The translations under genes and the position numbers were made by a program. Below, in pieces: positions 1 to 10,978 of a stretch of DNA of 64,000 nucleotides. The notes beneath the pieces are model-generated. The model saw only the letters and a list, made by a program, of their open reading frames with translations, made no database searches and had not been told where the DNA came from. This stretch comes from Rostratula benghalensis (Eukaryota; Chordata; Aves; Charadriiformes; Rostratulidae): the NCBI GenBank assembly GCA_013399305.1, contig VXAI01000140.1, positions 930,196 through 994,195 on the forward strand. The letters run 5' to 3'. The stretch's first letter is position 1; each line of letters opens with the position of its first letter.

Positions 1-2400
1 CTGGAAAATTCCAAATGAGAAATCTAAAGATAGAACTTGTTGTGGAATTGGTTCCAGTGATTTCATTGTTGTTAAGTGTCTTGATTTTAAGACATATCCT
101 TTTGTGGTTGTGGATGGCATCCTGCTTCCCCCTGTGCATGCAAATATTAACAGCCACGTCTTGGCTGAAATGTATACAACCGCATTTGTCACTCCCCTGA
201 CAATAAAATTTCTCTTCCTCAACAGGCTAGTGAGGATATTCAACTGAAACTTGCATGGAAGACATAAGTCTGAAAGTCCTTTCAGTGAAGAATGCACTAG
301 AAAGGTAGGGCCTTTACCAAAACACTTGCTTTGAGTTTGATACTGGTGTGTCCTAGAGCTGCAGCTGGACTGAGCATTCCCACTTCTGGCAATGCTGTGG
401 AGCAAGAACTGTTCAGTTTTAACACACTTATAGGCACTAAGTACATTGCTCTGTGCTTTACAAACAATATTTGGGGGAATTTTCATGGGGCTTCATGATA
501 AAATTGAATATTTTATGCAAGTCCTGTGTTGCAAGCTATTCTGAAAAAATGGCTTTTGAAATCCAGAAAGTGGGCCTAATGCTTCTCCCTGGCTTACTGT
601 GGCCAGAGGACAAGGCCACTGCTATGATGGTACTGCCTCCAGTTTCCTTGCTGGAACAAGAGAGGTGTGTATATAATAAAATATAAATAACCATCAAGAA
701 GGTGGGACAGCAAAGGATGCATTGGTCCTGCTGCTTGCCCAATGTTTCCTGCATTGAGGAACTTGCCCTTGCTTTAGATCAGTGTGGACCAGATGGTCAG
801 CCATGCCTAACAGGAGTGTAAAAGGCAGTTGTCTGTATCAAAGTAAAAAATTTCTGACACCCCCCTTGCCATTCACTGGATGAAAATGTAGTATCTGATG
901 TGCTCAGGTTGTTTGGATTCTCTGACGGGTAAAAGCATAGACATGCATACTATATCTAAAGTGGGCCATAAATAGGACACTGTACAGTGTGGAAAAATCA
1001 CATTGTAGATTTTAATATAGTGGGAAGAGAGGGCTGTATGATGTAAGTAATGGTTCTGCTTGTATTTCAGCCCATACTTGCTGTAACAGTGCTTCTAAAC
1101 TTGTAACCTGGATGAAGGCAGTTTCTAGGACATGGGGAGAGCCCCTGCGTACGCATCTAGGGGATACAGGGTTGGGGGGGAAAAAATGATGGAGAGAAAG
1201 ATGCCAATTCCACAACACTGCGAGGCTGGGCCTTGGTTTTCATTAGGTTAGGTGTGAGCAGATATCATTTGTTATCAGCGTGTGGAGCACCACATATTGT
1301 CGTGCTGGTAGGAAATAATCATGTTTAAGCATGATTCCTCATTGGAATACCTTCCAAGGTGGACCTCAGGAGTCCTGCCCGTCCCCACAGCTGGCAAATC
1401 TGTGTTCAAGTAGGCTTTGTCCCACTGCCCCAAAAGCCCAACGGGATAGGGGTTAGTCTGTCCCCTGCCTCTGTTTCACATGGGTGTGTCCCCAGTGAGA
1501 CTGCCTGTGTTAGGCACTCTAGTCACACAAGATAAATAATATTGTGATGCTGAAGCATACTTTTTTAAATGGCCATAATGGTTTAAACTTGAGGGGAAAG
1601 AAGCAGAAATATGAAAGGAAAGGAGCAGAGGTGGTGATGCAGAGATGCAGGTGAAGACTGATCAGCTGGTGGGGCTTGCTCTACTTCTGTGGGACTGGCT
1701 TGTAGTGGGAACAGGAACCTTTTCTGTATCAAGGCGAAAATTTACCTATGGAATATGCTTGAAACCAATCTCTAAAAAACCCCAAACCCCAATGACCAAA
1801 AAGCAGCAGTAACAACAACAACAACAACAAAACCTCAGAAACCAAAAAACAAACAACTTGGAAAAGTTCATTTAGCACTTCAGGTTTGGGGTTGTCTTAT
1901 CTTTCTTTCCTTTCTGGTTCTGACATCAGGAGGGTTCTCCCTGGGGTTTCTTGAGTCCTTCAGATCTAGAAATTTCTTTTAACAGCCCAGCTTTGAGGCC
2001 AGACTTGGGGATTTTTCAACAGGTTGCGCGTTACATGACAAGGAATTGATGTGAGGTATGAAAATACAGGATCAGTATGCAAGTGCTTCCTGTGTAGGAG
2101 GAGTTACTTGTACCTGTAAAATGTTTAACAGTATAAAATGCCCCCTGAGTGCCAAGTCCTGAGAGGAGCTCAGACTATAGGAAGTCTGACAGAATCCAGA
2201 CCTTGCGATGTATTACATCTCCAGCGTTCCTAAGCCCCCAAATCCAGGCTTTTTCTGCAGTTTCTACCCCTGCCAGTGTCCCCTCTCCAGCACAGGACTT
2301 GGATTTGAGATCCAATATTGGTTTTGGACTGGAGCCCTGGAATTTTCCTCCTCGTGGCAGAGATAGGGAAGGATGGAGCAGGCGGGAGCTTGCTGGCTTT
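1..2400. other. Non-coding DNA upstream of TspO-like gene
   Basis: No ORF with protein-like character is seen. An exon-like block at about 226-305 (pyrimidine tract plus acag, then aaag|gtaggg) has stops early in all + frames, so I do not call it. There is a short AAC repeat at 1811-1832. Confidence 0.6.
1811..1832. repeat. (AAC)n microsatellite
   Basis: Seven near-perfect AAC units lie inside an A-rich stretch. Confidence 0.85.
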
Positions 2401-2440
2401 TGTCTGCCAGCAAGCTGGGAGCCTGCCTTGCTCCAGCAGT

Positions 2441-2448
2441 TATAAAAG
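2441..2448 (+). promoter_or_regulatory. Candidate TATA box of TspO-like gene
   Basis: TATAAAAG lies about 400 bp upstream of the proposed exon 1 donor and would place a start near 2470. A second TATAAAA lies near 2132. A GATAAG motif sits at 2619-2624, inside the proposed exon. No CpG island is present, so this looks like a tissue-restricted rather than a housekeeping promoter. That last point is inference. Confidence 0.35.
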
Positions 2449-2469
2449 GCCCTCATTAAGTAATCCCAT

Positions 2470-2849
2470 TTCTCTTGCATAAGTGCTTGTTTGTGGGAGG
2501 CATTGGCCAATTGGAGGCCACACCTCACAGGCGGAAAGAATGTCTAACTCCTCTAACTTTTTTTTTAAATAATACCTGATTATTAATCTGCTGGAAGTTG
2601 TGTAAAATTGTCTCTTTTGATAAGGGTGAGCGGCGGAGACTCTGCAGCACTGGTGGTAGCTGAGCTACAGCTGTAAGGGGCTGCCAAAAAAGCCTGTGAG
2701 GATCCTTGTGAGTAATATTTTTGTTTCTTTCTCAAGGGTGTTTGCCAGCTGGTAACTGCAGGCAGGGGAATAAGGCAGCTGTGTATTGCAAGCAATAAAT
2801 TAGAGGGAGGCAGGAAGTGAGAGACAGCAGTGAAATGATCAACTTTAAG
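2470..2849 (+). CDS. Proposed exon 1 of the TspO-like gene (5'UTR plus first 5 codons)
   Basis: The ATG at 2835 is followed by four codons and a textbook donor (AAG|gtaagt, donor at 2850). This joins in phase 0 to the acceptor before 4345. An in-frame TAA at 2796-2798 bounds the start upstream. The context has G at -3. A short upstream ORF begins at 2540. The 5' edge of the exon is a guess from the TATA-like box at 2441. If this exon is not used, translation would start at 4351. Confidence 0.5.
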
Positions 2850-5800
2850 GTAAGTCTTTCCTTGGAGGCTTCTGTAAACAAGTATGGGTTTCTCTGAAGC
2901 TGTGTAACCAAGTCTCTTCCAAATACGCTGACAAAAAAAAAATAATAATGAAAAAAACCCCAGAGGTGCTGGATTTAGTTACAGGACTGTCAGGAGAATA
3001 TAGATTTGGTCTGACTATGAGATCAAAAGACCATCTAGTCCCATGTACTAGCTTGATGTGACCAAAAGTCAAGTTTCAAGGGGAGAATATAAGGTTAGGA
3101 TAAGTGTACAGTGATACTTCCTCTCCTCAATTTTCCTGGCTTTCAGAAATAGGCAGATCAGTTATTTCATGAGTCAGAAATGATATGTTTAAGACAAGTG
3201 CATTTTTTTGGAGAATTTACTAATTCGGTGTATTGAAGACAGTATGTTGTTTTGGGATTTGACTGACAAATCAAATGAAGATTTGGCATCTTGAGTTAAA
3301 TGAACCCTTCTACTTAGAAATTTTAATTTAAAAAAAAAAAAAGTTGGTTTTCTATTGAGACTCTATTGAAAAGGGATTTACAGAAAACAGAATTTCCCCT
3401 CCTGCTTTGTTATGATGTTATCTGGAGGCAGCTCAGTCCATGAACAAAGCCCGGAACTGTAAAAGCATCCACTGAGATGGGAACTGGAATTTATTAGTCC
3501 AGTGCTGAGCAGCTTGAAACAACTCTGTTGTTATTCCTGCCGACCCTGGAAGGTAGTGGGGTGCCATTGTATAGAGCAGGCAGCTCAAGTGATGAGATGT
3601 GGGAGGGAAATAAAGCTGTTGCCTGTAGTGGAGATGTGTGTATGCTTACTCTAACAGGTGGCACAAAAATTTTCCTTGAAAGAAAAGTGTTGAACTAATG
3701 GAGGTCACTTGGGAGAGCTCAAGTCACTACTTATATACTACATTTTTTTCAAGACTTGTAGATTTTACAATCCATAAAATTCTTGAGAGCTGCTAAATAA
3801 TTAAAATTGGTTTTTGCAGCCAGTAGATGAGGAGGTAATACCGCCAAGAAAGTGATTATTTTTTAGGAGTTACAGGATTAGAGGTACATGTGAAAAGCTA
3901 TACTGAACTAAAAGGCACTTGGTTGCAAAGCTGGATTTTACTGTTTACATAATTCCTTTCTGAATTTAGCCATTGCTGCGCTAGGACTAGCAGAGGGAGG
4001 TAGCAGCCAATCTCAGACCCATGAGAGACTGTTAAAGATGTTACTCCTCTAAGTCCTGGAGCTGCTGGAAGAGTATTCTGAGGAAGTATCTGCTGCTTGC
4101 ACTGTTAATAGGCTGTTCTCTGTGTTGCTGACCCTCACTGCTATCAAAAGTATGCTGGTTCTAACAAAGATGCTCCTATCCTGTTTAAGGCCTCTTTTAG
4201 TTCTTAAGGCAGAAAAACAACAAATAAAAGTTAGCAGTTAAAACTGGGGAGTTTACTGTATGATTTCTAAAACAGTCTCTGGGACATGGAATAAGTCCAG
4301 GCACGCATTAGGATGGCCAAACAATATTTCTAATTTTTTTGCAGGGTAAAATGGGTGCCATACACAAGCTGAAGATTTTTGTGATGTTTCTGTCTCTGGC
4401 TGCTTTCACAGTCATGGTGGTACTGAATGCTGGAAATGCCACTGGGATATTCAAAGGTAATGCAAGCAAACTGTCTTTGTTCAGAGGGGTGGGTTTCATG
4501 CAATCATATCAGTAAATGATATAAGGTGCCTTGGATGAGATAAATCTGTTTGTCACACCATTGCTTCCAAATATACCTTGATTTGTGAGTAATGAATGTG
4601 GCTGGTGCATCCTGCAGGTGTTATAGCCGGGTGCCCAAGCCCTCTCCGGGCACTCAAAACCAAGGAAGATGGCCTTAGCCCATCTAGACGACTAGATCCT
4701 GGTGAATCTGGATCTAGTGGTCCTTGTGTCCCTGGTGGAAGCTGCTTGGGCTGCTGCTGTGAGTTTACAGAGGGCAGTGGTGTTTGGTTTGAACACCAGC
4801 CAGCTGAATCTGTCGGAAAAGAATGTTGTGCTTCTCTCTGGCTTTCATGTGCAACCAGCTTTTCTGGCTCTGTGGAAGAGGGAAGGTGCCCAGGATTCCC
4901 CACATAGATCCTACAATGACTGTCCAAAGGCAAGCCAACAGCAGCACATGCCTTGTTTTCACCAAGGGCATCCTCTCATTGCCCTTGGATCTACCAAGGT
5001 GTGGACTAAGCCTCAGGGAAGCTTGCAGGGTGAGGGAAATCAGCTGTCTTTCCCCATCCTTGCTATGCAGTTAACACTTTTGCCTGCAAAAACATTCACC
5101 TTTACAGGTCTGTTCAGGACAACCCCTGGAAACATCTCGGCAAAGTACAACACTGACTTCACACCAGCTGGCTGGACTTTCCTCATCTGGAATGTCATCT
5201 ATGCCTGGCAGCTGGCCTGGCTTCTCTATGCCTTGTCAGGGATCTGTCGAAGGTATTTTCCCTGATCACGGTACAAATGAGGGACAGCGGCTCTCTCCTT
5301 CTGTAGCTCAGCCTCTTGCCGCCTTTCCTGCGGTTTCTAGTCAGAGTAAATGCAATGCCATTCCTCTTGCTTTGACAAGCTGCAGCTCTGCAGCTGGAGC
5401 ACCTTCTAGATTCAGCAGCCAAAGCTGGGAAGCAGTTTGGAAAGGTGTTATGAAGTGCTCTTATGTGTGGAAAGGTTACAAAACTTGTAAACTGTTCTGA
5501 GGTCTGAATTCCACTAATTTGTGTGGTTCTGACAGTTACACAGTAGCTGCACTTACCCACTGCTAAATGCTGAGAATCCACAGGGACAAAATGGATTATG
5601 GAGCTAATGCATTGAGTTTACTTGCTGTTAGAGAATTGGCATTGAGAAGGCTCTTTGGTTGTTGAAGTGGACTTGAAGCTTTTCCTGGGGCTGTGAGATC
5701 AGTAACTCACACAGTACTGTGCAATATCTGTAATCTGTGCTGTTTTATGTGGGACAGACCTGCATGGAAGCTCTCTTGTCAAGGGGGACCATGAATTGCT

Positions 5801-8800
5801 TAGTTTGAGTCTTGTCATATGAGAACAGGAGATACACACGTAAGAAGTCATGCAGTTGATACTGGCCAGCACAGAAAGTTGAGGGAAGAAAGATGTATGT
5901 GGTTGTACAAGGGTGGTGACGTCCATATACATGCATGTAACGCAAAAATACATACACACACATACTTACACTACTATCCCAGGAGCTTATTTTCTCCATG
6001 AACGAGGCTGAAAATCTCCTGACTGTGCTATTGCTACCAACACCTGTGGCACAAACTTTGCAGCATGCACAGCAGAGTCATTAGCACCTGCTGAACCTGT
6101 GATGGTGCAGACACCAGTGAGAAGTTCTGTACCACAGGACAACTGGCCCAGGTTGCCCAGAGAAGCTGCGGCTGCCCCATTCCTGGAGGTGTTCAAGGCC
6201 AGGTTTCATGGGGCTCTGAGCAAGCTGGTCTGGTGGGAGGTGTCCCTGCCCAGGGCAGGGAGTGGAACTGTGGGTGATCTTTAAGATCCCTTCCAACCTA
6301 AACCATTCTATGATTCTGATGGGGGCCACCACAGAGACTGTATTGTATGTCAGAGAAGGATGCAGAGGAGAAATAGTCTGATTTAAGCTGTCAAGCTTAA
6401 CTCAACATAGAGCAGCTGATAGTATGAGGAAAATGAGGCCAAGTAAATTTGGTGAATGCAGGCATTTTTTTCCCTTTCTCCATACTCGTTTTTTCCTTGC
6501 AGGAATGAACTTGGATGTGTCTACATAAAACCAGACTTGCTGCCGATACCTTTTTACGTGATGTGGATTCTGAATAATGGCCTCAACGTTGGATGGCTGT
6601 TTCTGTGGGACCGAGAGTAAGTCACCTTTTTGCTACTGATGTTTTCTAACCCATTTGTTGGGACTACCCAAATACTTCATTTTGGTCTTTTCGGCTTAAC
6701 CATACCTGCCCAACTCCGTGGCAGACCTTGGCAAAAGGTAGCCTTCATCAACATTTGGAGTTTTTGCATGATGCTTTCATCTTGCCCATGAGATGGATCA
6801 GTTATTGAGGTCTACAGTCTCATCAAATGTGCTGTTCTATGGGGGTTTTTTTCTGCCACAAGTAGGATAAGATCCCTGCCTCTCTTCATGAATGCAGTTA
6901 AGCTCCTTGCGTGGGATTGTTTTCATAATCATGGTCATATGAATGGCTTATAATAGCACTGCTGTCAAAAGGTGAATGAAATCAGTTGCAGTCAGAAAAA
7001 TAATAACTTTGTGATTAACAAAGTAAGTCAGCAGTATGTCAAAATGAGGGTTATGTGTAGTGATTACCTTCATTAAAGGCTGATTAACTTAAGGTCAGTA
7101 AAGACCAGGCACTAAAGCTATGAATTAAGGTGTTGTGACACCACTAAAAAAAAAAAAAATAAATTGTATGTTGTGTGCATGCACGTATTCTTTGTCCTAG
7201 ATACCTTCTCCCAGCCCTGGTGTTCCTGGCAGCTTTGACTCTTACCACATGTGCTGCCCTCTTCATCTCACACCGAGTGCTGAGCATACATTCCTCGTGG
7301 TTTGTGAAGGGTCACAAAGCTGAACTCTGGCTCATCCGCATCCTAGTAGGTGGCATTTGGGAAGTTGTATTGTTGGTAAATGCTAAGGAAAAAAAAACAC
7401 CCAACCCTGTGCTGAAGGTATTAAGAATAAAAAATTCAATGACAGGAGGTGGGTAAAGGGAAGATTTCCACCCTGACTTTAACTTGTCCCTGCTGCAGGT
7501 ATGTGCAGGCTTATTCAGAGCAATGTATATCCCTTGTACTACTTCAGCTACTAGAGAATGAGATTTTCAGTGATATACAGAAACTTCAGCCTGGACTTGT
7601 TTGGGCTGGGGAGAAAAATACTTCTTACAGAGGAAGAAGCAGTTGCTGCAGGTAGCTTCTGTAGTTGATGGTGGAGTCCTCAGTATCTGATGACAAAAAG
7701 AAAAAAAGTATTGTATGGGGAAGGGTACACTGCTCAAGGTTTCAAATGCAACTGCAGTTCTCTGTTTCACTAAATTCCAGAAGAAAATTACTTTTCTGCT
7801 GTTTCTGAGATGAGTAGGTATATGTTTGCCAAATCATACAGAGAAAAAAAGGTAAACATACTCATGCTCCATCCCTCTTTGTGCCACCCCTAGCTCAAAC
7901 CTGCTACCCCCAAACCCTTCCTTCCTCCCCACCCCGAACACCTCACACTTCAGTTTGTCCGACGGCTGTTGTCCCGTGGTGCTTTAACCACCATTAGTTC
8001 CTTTGCTTGATATTGGTATTGCCCACTGAAAAAAGTGGGTCAGCCAGGAGATTTTTTTGACAGAGGGGGAGTCTGCAATTATGGGATGTTCTGCGCAGCA
8101 AAGTCCCTGCCAACCCTGCTGGAAATGTGTCATGGAATCACAGAATGGTTAGAGTTGGAAGGGACCTTAAAGGTCCTTCAGTTCCACGCCCCTCACCCAG
8201 GCAGGGTGACCAGTCTGCACAAAGCCCTGTCCAACCTGGCCTTGGACGCCTCCAAGGATGTATCTACTTCTATTGACACAAACTGGGAGCAGGCTCTGTT
8301 CTTCACCCTTATATTGTGGTTCCTGAGACTGGTATAACACAGAAATGGGAGTACCTGGGTTCCCCATTCTCACTCAGAAGTGACACCAGCATTTGGTATT
8401 GCTTGCTGCAGGCTCCATGGAGCAAAGATGCTAGCTGAGAGGCTCTTGAGATTCAAAACCTGTTCTCTCTGCCAGTTCCAGTAGCCTGCCACTGCTGGGA
8501 TGGGCAACCAGAGCTCTATGCATTGCAGTGGATGGGAAAACCCCTCCGGGGTTGAAGGGCTTTGTACAGGAAGTTCTGCAGCTACCGTTGGTGTAGGTCT
8601 CTGGGGCAATTTGGGGACTCCAAGGCTTCATCTCCTCTCCGTGTTGTGGGATTTTCCCTGCAGCTGTGTCCAGATGGCTGGCTTAACTGCCCCAGAACCT
8701 ATGGGTAACAAAAGACAAACAGGAATTATCTTTTTCTATCACTGCTTGTCACCTTGCTGTGCTATATGGCAGGTCCAGAATGGGCTGGCACTGTATGCGA

Positions 8801-10978
8801 CATGGACCACCATTGCCACTCTGCTCAACTTTGCTGTTGTGTTGATCTACAAGTGGAATGTGTCCAATGAGAAGACAACGACTGCTTCTCTAAGCATCCT
8901 TGCTCTTGCCTTAGTGATATGGTAAGCAACCCCCTGGGTTCCCACCAAGCCTGGAAGACCCCTCCATCTCTCACAAATGAGTTGGGTTATCTGTCCTTGT
9001 ACTGATGCTGAGGACAAAGGCCACTCTTATAATTCATGACAGGGGAGTAGAGAGCCTTGGCAGAGCTCTTCTTCCTTCACCCTCAGCAGAACCAGTACAT
9101 GCTATGGATCAGGAACAGGTTCCTGTGACTTGTATGAGCCCAACCTGCACTATGTTTGCAGATGAGGGCTTGATGGGGAAAAAATATGAAATGTGGCTTT
9201 ATATTTTTCCCCTAAACTTAGCTAACTTTTTATTCATCTTCTGAATTTTAGTGAACTAATGATTTTTGACTCTAGTCCAAACTGTTCTGTGAAAAAAAAA
9301 AAAAAAGCCAACAACAAAACAACATTCTTTGTCCAATTCCTTTCTTAAACTCTGTGGGGGGAAAAAATATTGTACAGAGAAAATGCTTACTTTGGTCACT
9401 CTTTTTCTTTACAGGTTTTACCTAGAAAACTTCTTTCTTGACAAGTATGTTCGCTATGACCTTACAATCTACCCAGTGGTCATAATAGCTCTGACTGGCA
9501 GCACATGCAAGAATTTCTCATTTTCATCTCCAACAACAAATGGCATTTTTATAGGTGAGTCTTTTGAACTGTGTCCAACTCTTTCTTTTAAAAGAAGGCA
9601 GTAAACACTTCCACAGCTTTCATGTGTATTAGGGGCAGAAAGACAGACTTGTCCTTTGAAAAGTGCTATGTATTAAAAGCAGAATTAGGGATTTATTAGA
9701 AGGTCTTCATTTTGCAAAGTAAAGAGCAGAGCAGAAATCATTGCCCATGAGTTTTGGGGCGGGATTCAGACCTTGTTGCTTCAAGTTCACTTCCCGGTGC
9801 AATATGTAACAGTGCAACAATTCTCCACCATGCCCTTGGGTCCCACTGCTGGTGTCTTAATCTGATACATGGTGAGCCAAAGAAAGAGCAGGGCTGGGAT
9901 GAAGGCTGTGGGCTTATTTGCCCTATGTCATTTAGGGTACAGGAGGGGCTGTATTTAAATTTCACAATGCAAAAAACTGCACGTGTTCCCCTCCTACGCA
10001 GAGCTCAGGCTAGCCTTAACAAGTTTTGCCAGGATTATTTGGCTGCTGCAGGCCAATAGCTGAGCATAGTCATTCATTGTAAAAGGGCTTAAGCTGTCTA
10101 AATATGCAGTCACAGCCTGGCAAAAGCTGTGCTATTATGGGTAGGTTTATTCTGGTATGAAAGGGCTGCATGAACTCTGAGTCCTACTGTAGCAGTTTGA
10201 GATTCCTATTTCTACCATAGGGTCAGTAGAAGGGGAAATGTTTGCACCATTCGGGCTCCCCACTGCCATGTACCAGTGGCAAAAGCTAGTTTCTGGGCTG
10301 ACACCAGAATCACAGCCACTCCAGCCCATGTTCCCTTTTGCTGTAAGGGCAGCTGGAGCCTGGTAGCACTGAAAAGCACCCAGCAGGATTTAGGAAAGCT
10401 TGTCTGCCAAATGCGTGAGGGCACTGGAGACTCATTCCTGGTGGCTGCGGCCACCAGGACCATGAATGTATGTGTGATCTCTGGCCCACAGTTGTGTTCT
10501 TGCAGTAGGTGCACTTCTGCCAGCAAAAGGTAGGGTTCAGCCTGTTTGGCTGGTAGGGCAAGAATGCTTTTCCCAAACTAGTGTGTGTTCATATTGTTTA
10601 ACTATTCTTGTACTGTTTTGTCATTGTGGTTTTATTCCTGTGCCCATAAAGCCTCCCTCTTCTAGCCATGCCTTGACCTGGAAACATTGGGTGAGTTTAG
10701 ATAGCAGTGAAACTCTGTGAAATACATATCTCATGGGGATCAATGGCTCCTATACAAGGGAAGTCTCTTCTATTTTTTTTTTTCTGGGAGCTGGGGTATG
10801 ACAAGAAATAATGACTCTGTCTCATGAGCTAATGTTCTTCTGTGTTTCTTTTCTAGTTTTTTTGCTGGTAGCAACTTGCTTGATCTTTGCTGTGCGGCTG
10901 GGACTAGTCACATGGAGACACTGCAGGAGACCCCTGGAAGCATCAGAAATCTCAGACCCATCTGGCACAGTGGCTTGA
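2835..10978 (+). CDS. TspO/MBR-like eight-segment membrane protein (spliced, 8 exons)
   Basis: The coding sequence joins 2835-2849, 4345-4456, 5108-5252, 6503-6616, 7201-7345, 8773-8921, 9415-9554 and 10857-10978, giving 313 residues. Every junction is GT-AG and all phases agree. The hydrophobic segments are at about 15-34, 64-86, 105-126, 130-152, 180-203, 215-231, 243-257 and 270-292. The first five resemble the TspO fold: segment 2 has P-A-G-W65-x-F67-x-x-W70-x-x-x-Y74, segment 3 has L118-N119-x-x-W122, and segment 5 has A192-T193-x-L195-N196. All four N-glycosylation sequons (N36, N51, N206, N260) fall on one side of the predicted membrane topology and the basic loops on the other, which supports a real polytopic protein with both ends cytosolic. 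TSPO and TSPO2 are about 170 residues, so this is not either of them. Known TspO proteins bind porphyrins or sterols, but the ligand here is unknown. The alternative start is the strong-context ATG at 4351 (306 residues). Confidence 0.85.
2850..4344 (+). other. Intron 1 of TspO-like gene (proposed)
   Basis: This is moderately AT-rich non-coding sequence with A-runs at about 2935 and 3332. No CR1 and no ORF of interest were seen. Confidence 0.5.
4345..4456 (+). CDS. Exon 2 of TspO-like gene: first transmembrane segment
   Basis: The acceptor is a T-run followed by gcag before 4345, and the donor is AAAG|gtaatg. The exon encodes residues 6-42 plus one base of codon 43. It covers the basic N-terminus, the first hydrophobic segment and an NAT sequon. 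It contains the alternative initiator ATG at 4351, which has A at -3 and G at +4 (strong Kozak). Confidence 0.85.
4457..5107 (+). other. Intron 2 of TspO-like gene
   Basis: The + frame of exon 3 stays open backwards across much of this intron (from about 4702). The intronic part is not hydrophobic or TspO-like, and the phase-1 join from exon 2 fits the acceptor at 5107, so I treat it as intron. Confidence 0.75.
5108..5252 (+). CDS. Exon 3 of TspO-like gene: tryptophan-rich segment 2
   Basis: The acceptor is tttacag before 5108 and the donor is CGAAG|gtattt. The exon enters in phase 1 and leaves in phase 2. It encodes a luminal loop with an NIS sequon, then the most TspO-like stretch of the protein: P-A-G-W-T-F, followed by W, Y and three further W residues. 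It ends in a Cys-Arg-Arg cytosolic turn completed by the next exon. Confidence 0.9.
5253..6502 (+). other. Intron 3 of TspO-like gene
   Basis: This is non-coding sequence carrying one sense CR1 3' fragment (6143-6318) and a short CA-rich run near 5948. Confidence 0.75.
6143..6318 (+). mobile_element. CR1 LINE 3' fragment
   Basis: Sense CR1 3' sequence: 'ggcccaggttgcccagagaagc' homology, 'ctggtctggtgggaggtgtccctgcc', then the terminal 'ccattctatgattctg'. It is 5'-truncated, as is usual for CR1, and inserted in intron 3 in the same orientation as the gene. Confidence 0.9.
6503..6616 (+). CDS. Exon 4 of TspO-like gene: segment 3 with LNxxW motif
   Basis: The acceptor is ttttccttgcag before 6503 and the donor is GA|gtaagt at 6617, a near-perfect match to consensus. 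The exon encodes a short soluble loop and a transmembrane segment ending in L-N-V-G-W. This corresponds to the conserved L-N-x-x-W of TspO helix 3. It is in phase 2 on both sides. Confidence 0.9.
6617..7200 (+). other. Intron 4 of TspO-like gene
   Basis: This is AT-rich and ends with an A-run near 7146 and the tttgtcctag acceptor. Nothing else was recognised. Confidence 0.75.
7201..7345 (+). CDS. Exon 5 of TspO-like gene: segment 4 and basic loop
   Basis: The acceptor is tttgtcctag before 7201 and the donor is CTA|gtaggt at 7346. The open frame runs on past the donor into the intron. I chose this donor because it restores phase 0 with exon 6 and gives a continuous hydrophobic-loop-hydrophobic pattern. 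The exon encodes segment 4 and a His/Lys/Arg-rich loop predicted to be cytosolic. Confidence 0.85.
7346..8772 (+). other. Intron 5 of TspO-like gene
   Basis: The intron contains an antisense CR1 3' end at 8131-8260. The remainder is unremarkable non-coding sequence. Confidence 0.75.
8131..8260 (-). mobile_element. CR1 LINE 3' fragment
   Basis: This begins with an antisense CR1 tail ('atggaatcacagaatggttagagttggaagggacctt') and breaks off after 'ttggacgcctccaaggatg'. It lies in intron 5, opposite to the gene. Confidence 0.9.
8773..8921 (+). CDS. Exon 6 of TspO-like gene: segment 5 (ATxLN motif) and segment 6
   Basis: The acceptor is ggcag before 8773 and the donor is ATG|gtaagc at 8922. The exon encodes the segment containing A-T-L-L-N-F, which matches the conserved A-T-x-L-N of TspO helix 5. 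Human TSPO has the sterol-binding (CRAC) tyrosine just after this Asn; here the residue is Phe197. An NVS sequon loop follows, then the start of the sixth hydrophobic segment, which lies outside the classical TspO fold. The acceptor has a weak pyrimidine tract. Confidence 0.85.
8922..9414 (+). other. Intron 6 of TspO-like gene
   Basis: This is non-coding sequence with an A-run near 9291. Confidence 0.75.
9415..9554 (+). CDS. Exon 7 of TspO-like gene: C-terminal extension
   Basis: The acceptor is ctttttctttacag before 9415 and the donor is ATAG|gtgagt at 9555. The exon encodes an aromatic/acidic loop (E-N-F-F-L-D-K-Y-V-R-Y-D), segment 7, and a luminal NFS sequon loop. It leaves in phase 1. 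I know no TspO equivalent of this region. Confidence 0.88.
9555..10856 (+). other. Intron 7 of TspO-like gene
   Basis: This is non-coding. No CR1 tail was seen. The short ORFs on both strands overlap one another and show no domain character. Confidence 0.75.

Noticed and set aside
226..305. Exon-like block with pyrimidine tract, acag and aaag|gtaggg
   Set aside because: Stops occur early in all three + frames and no neighbouring exon was found. It could only be non-coding.
4702..5265. 187-residue plus ORF
   Set aside because: It reads exon 3 in the correct frame but extends back through intron 2. The spliced join from exon 2 explains the locus better.
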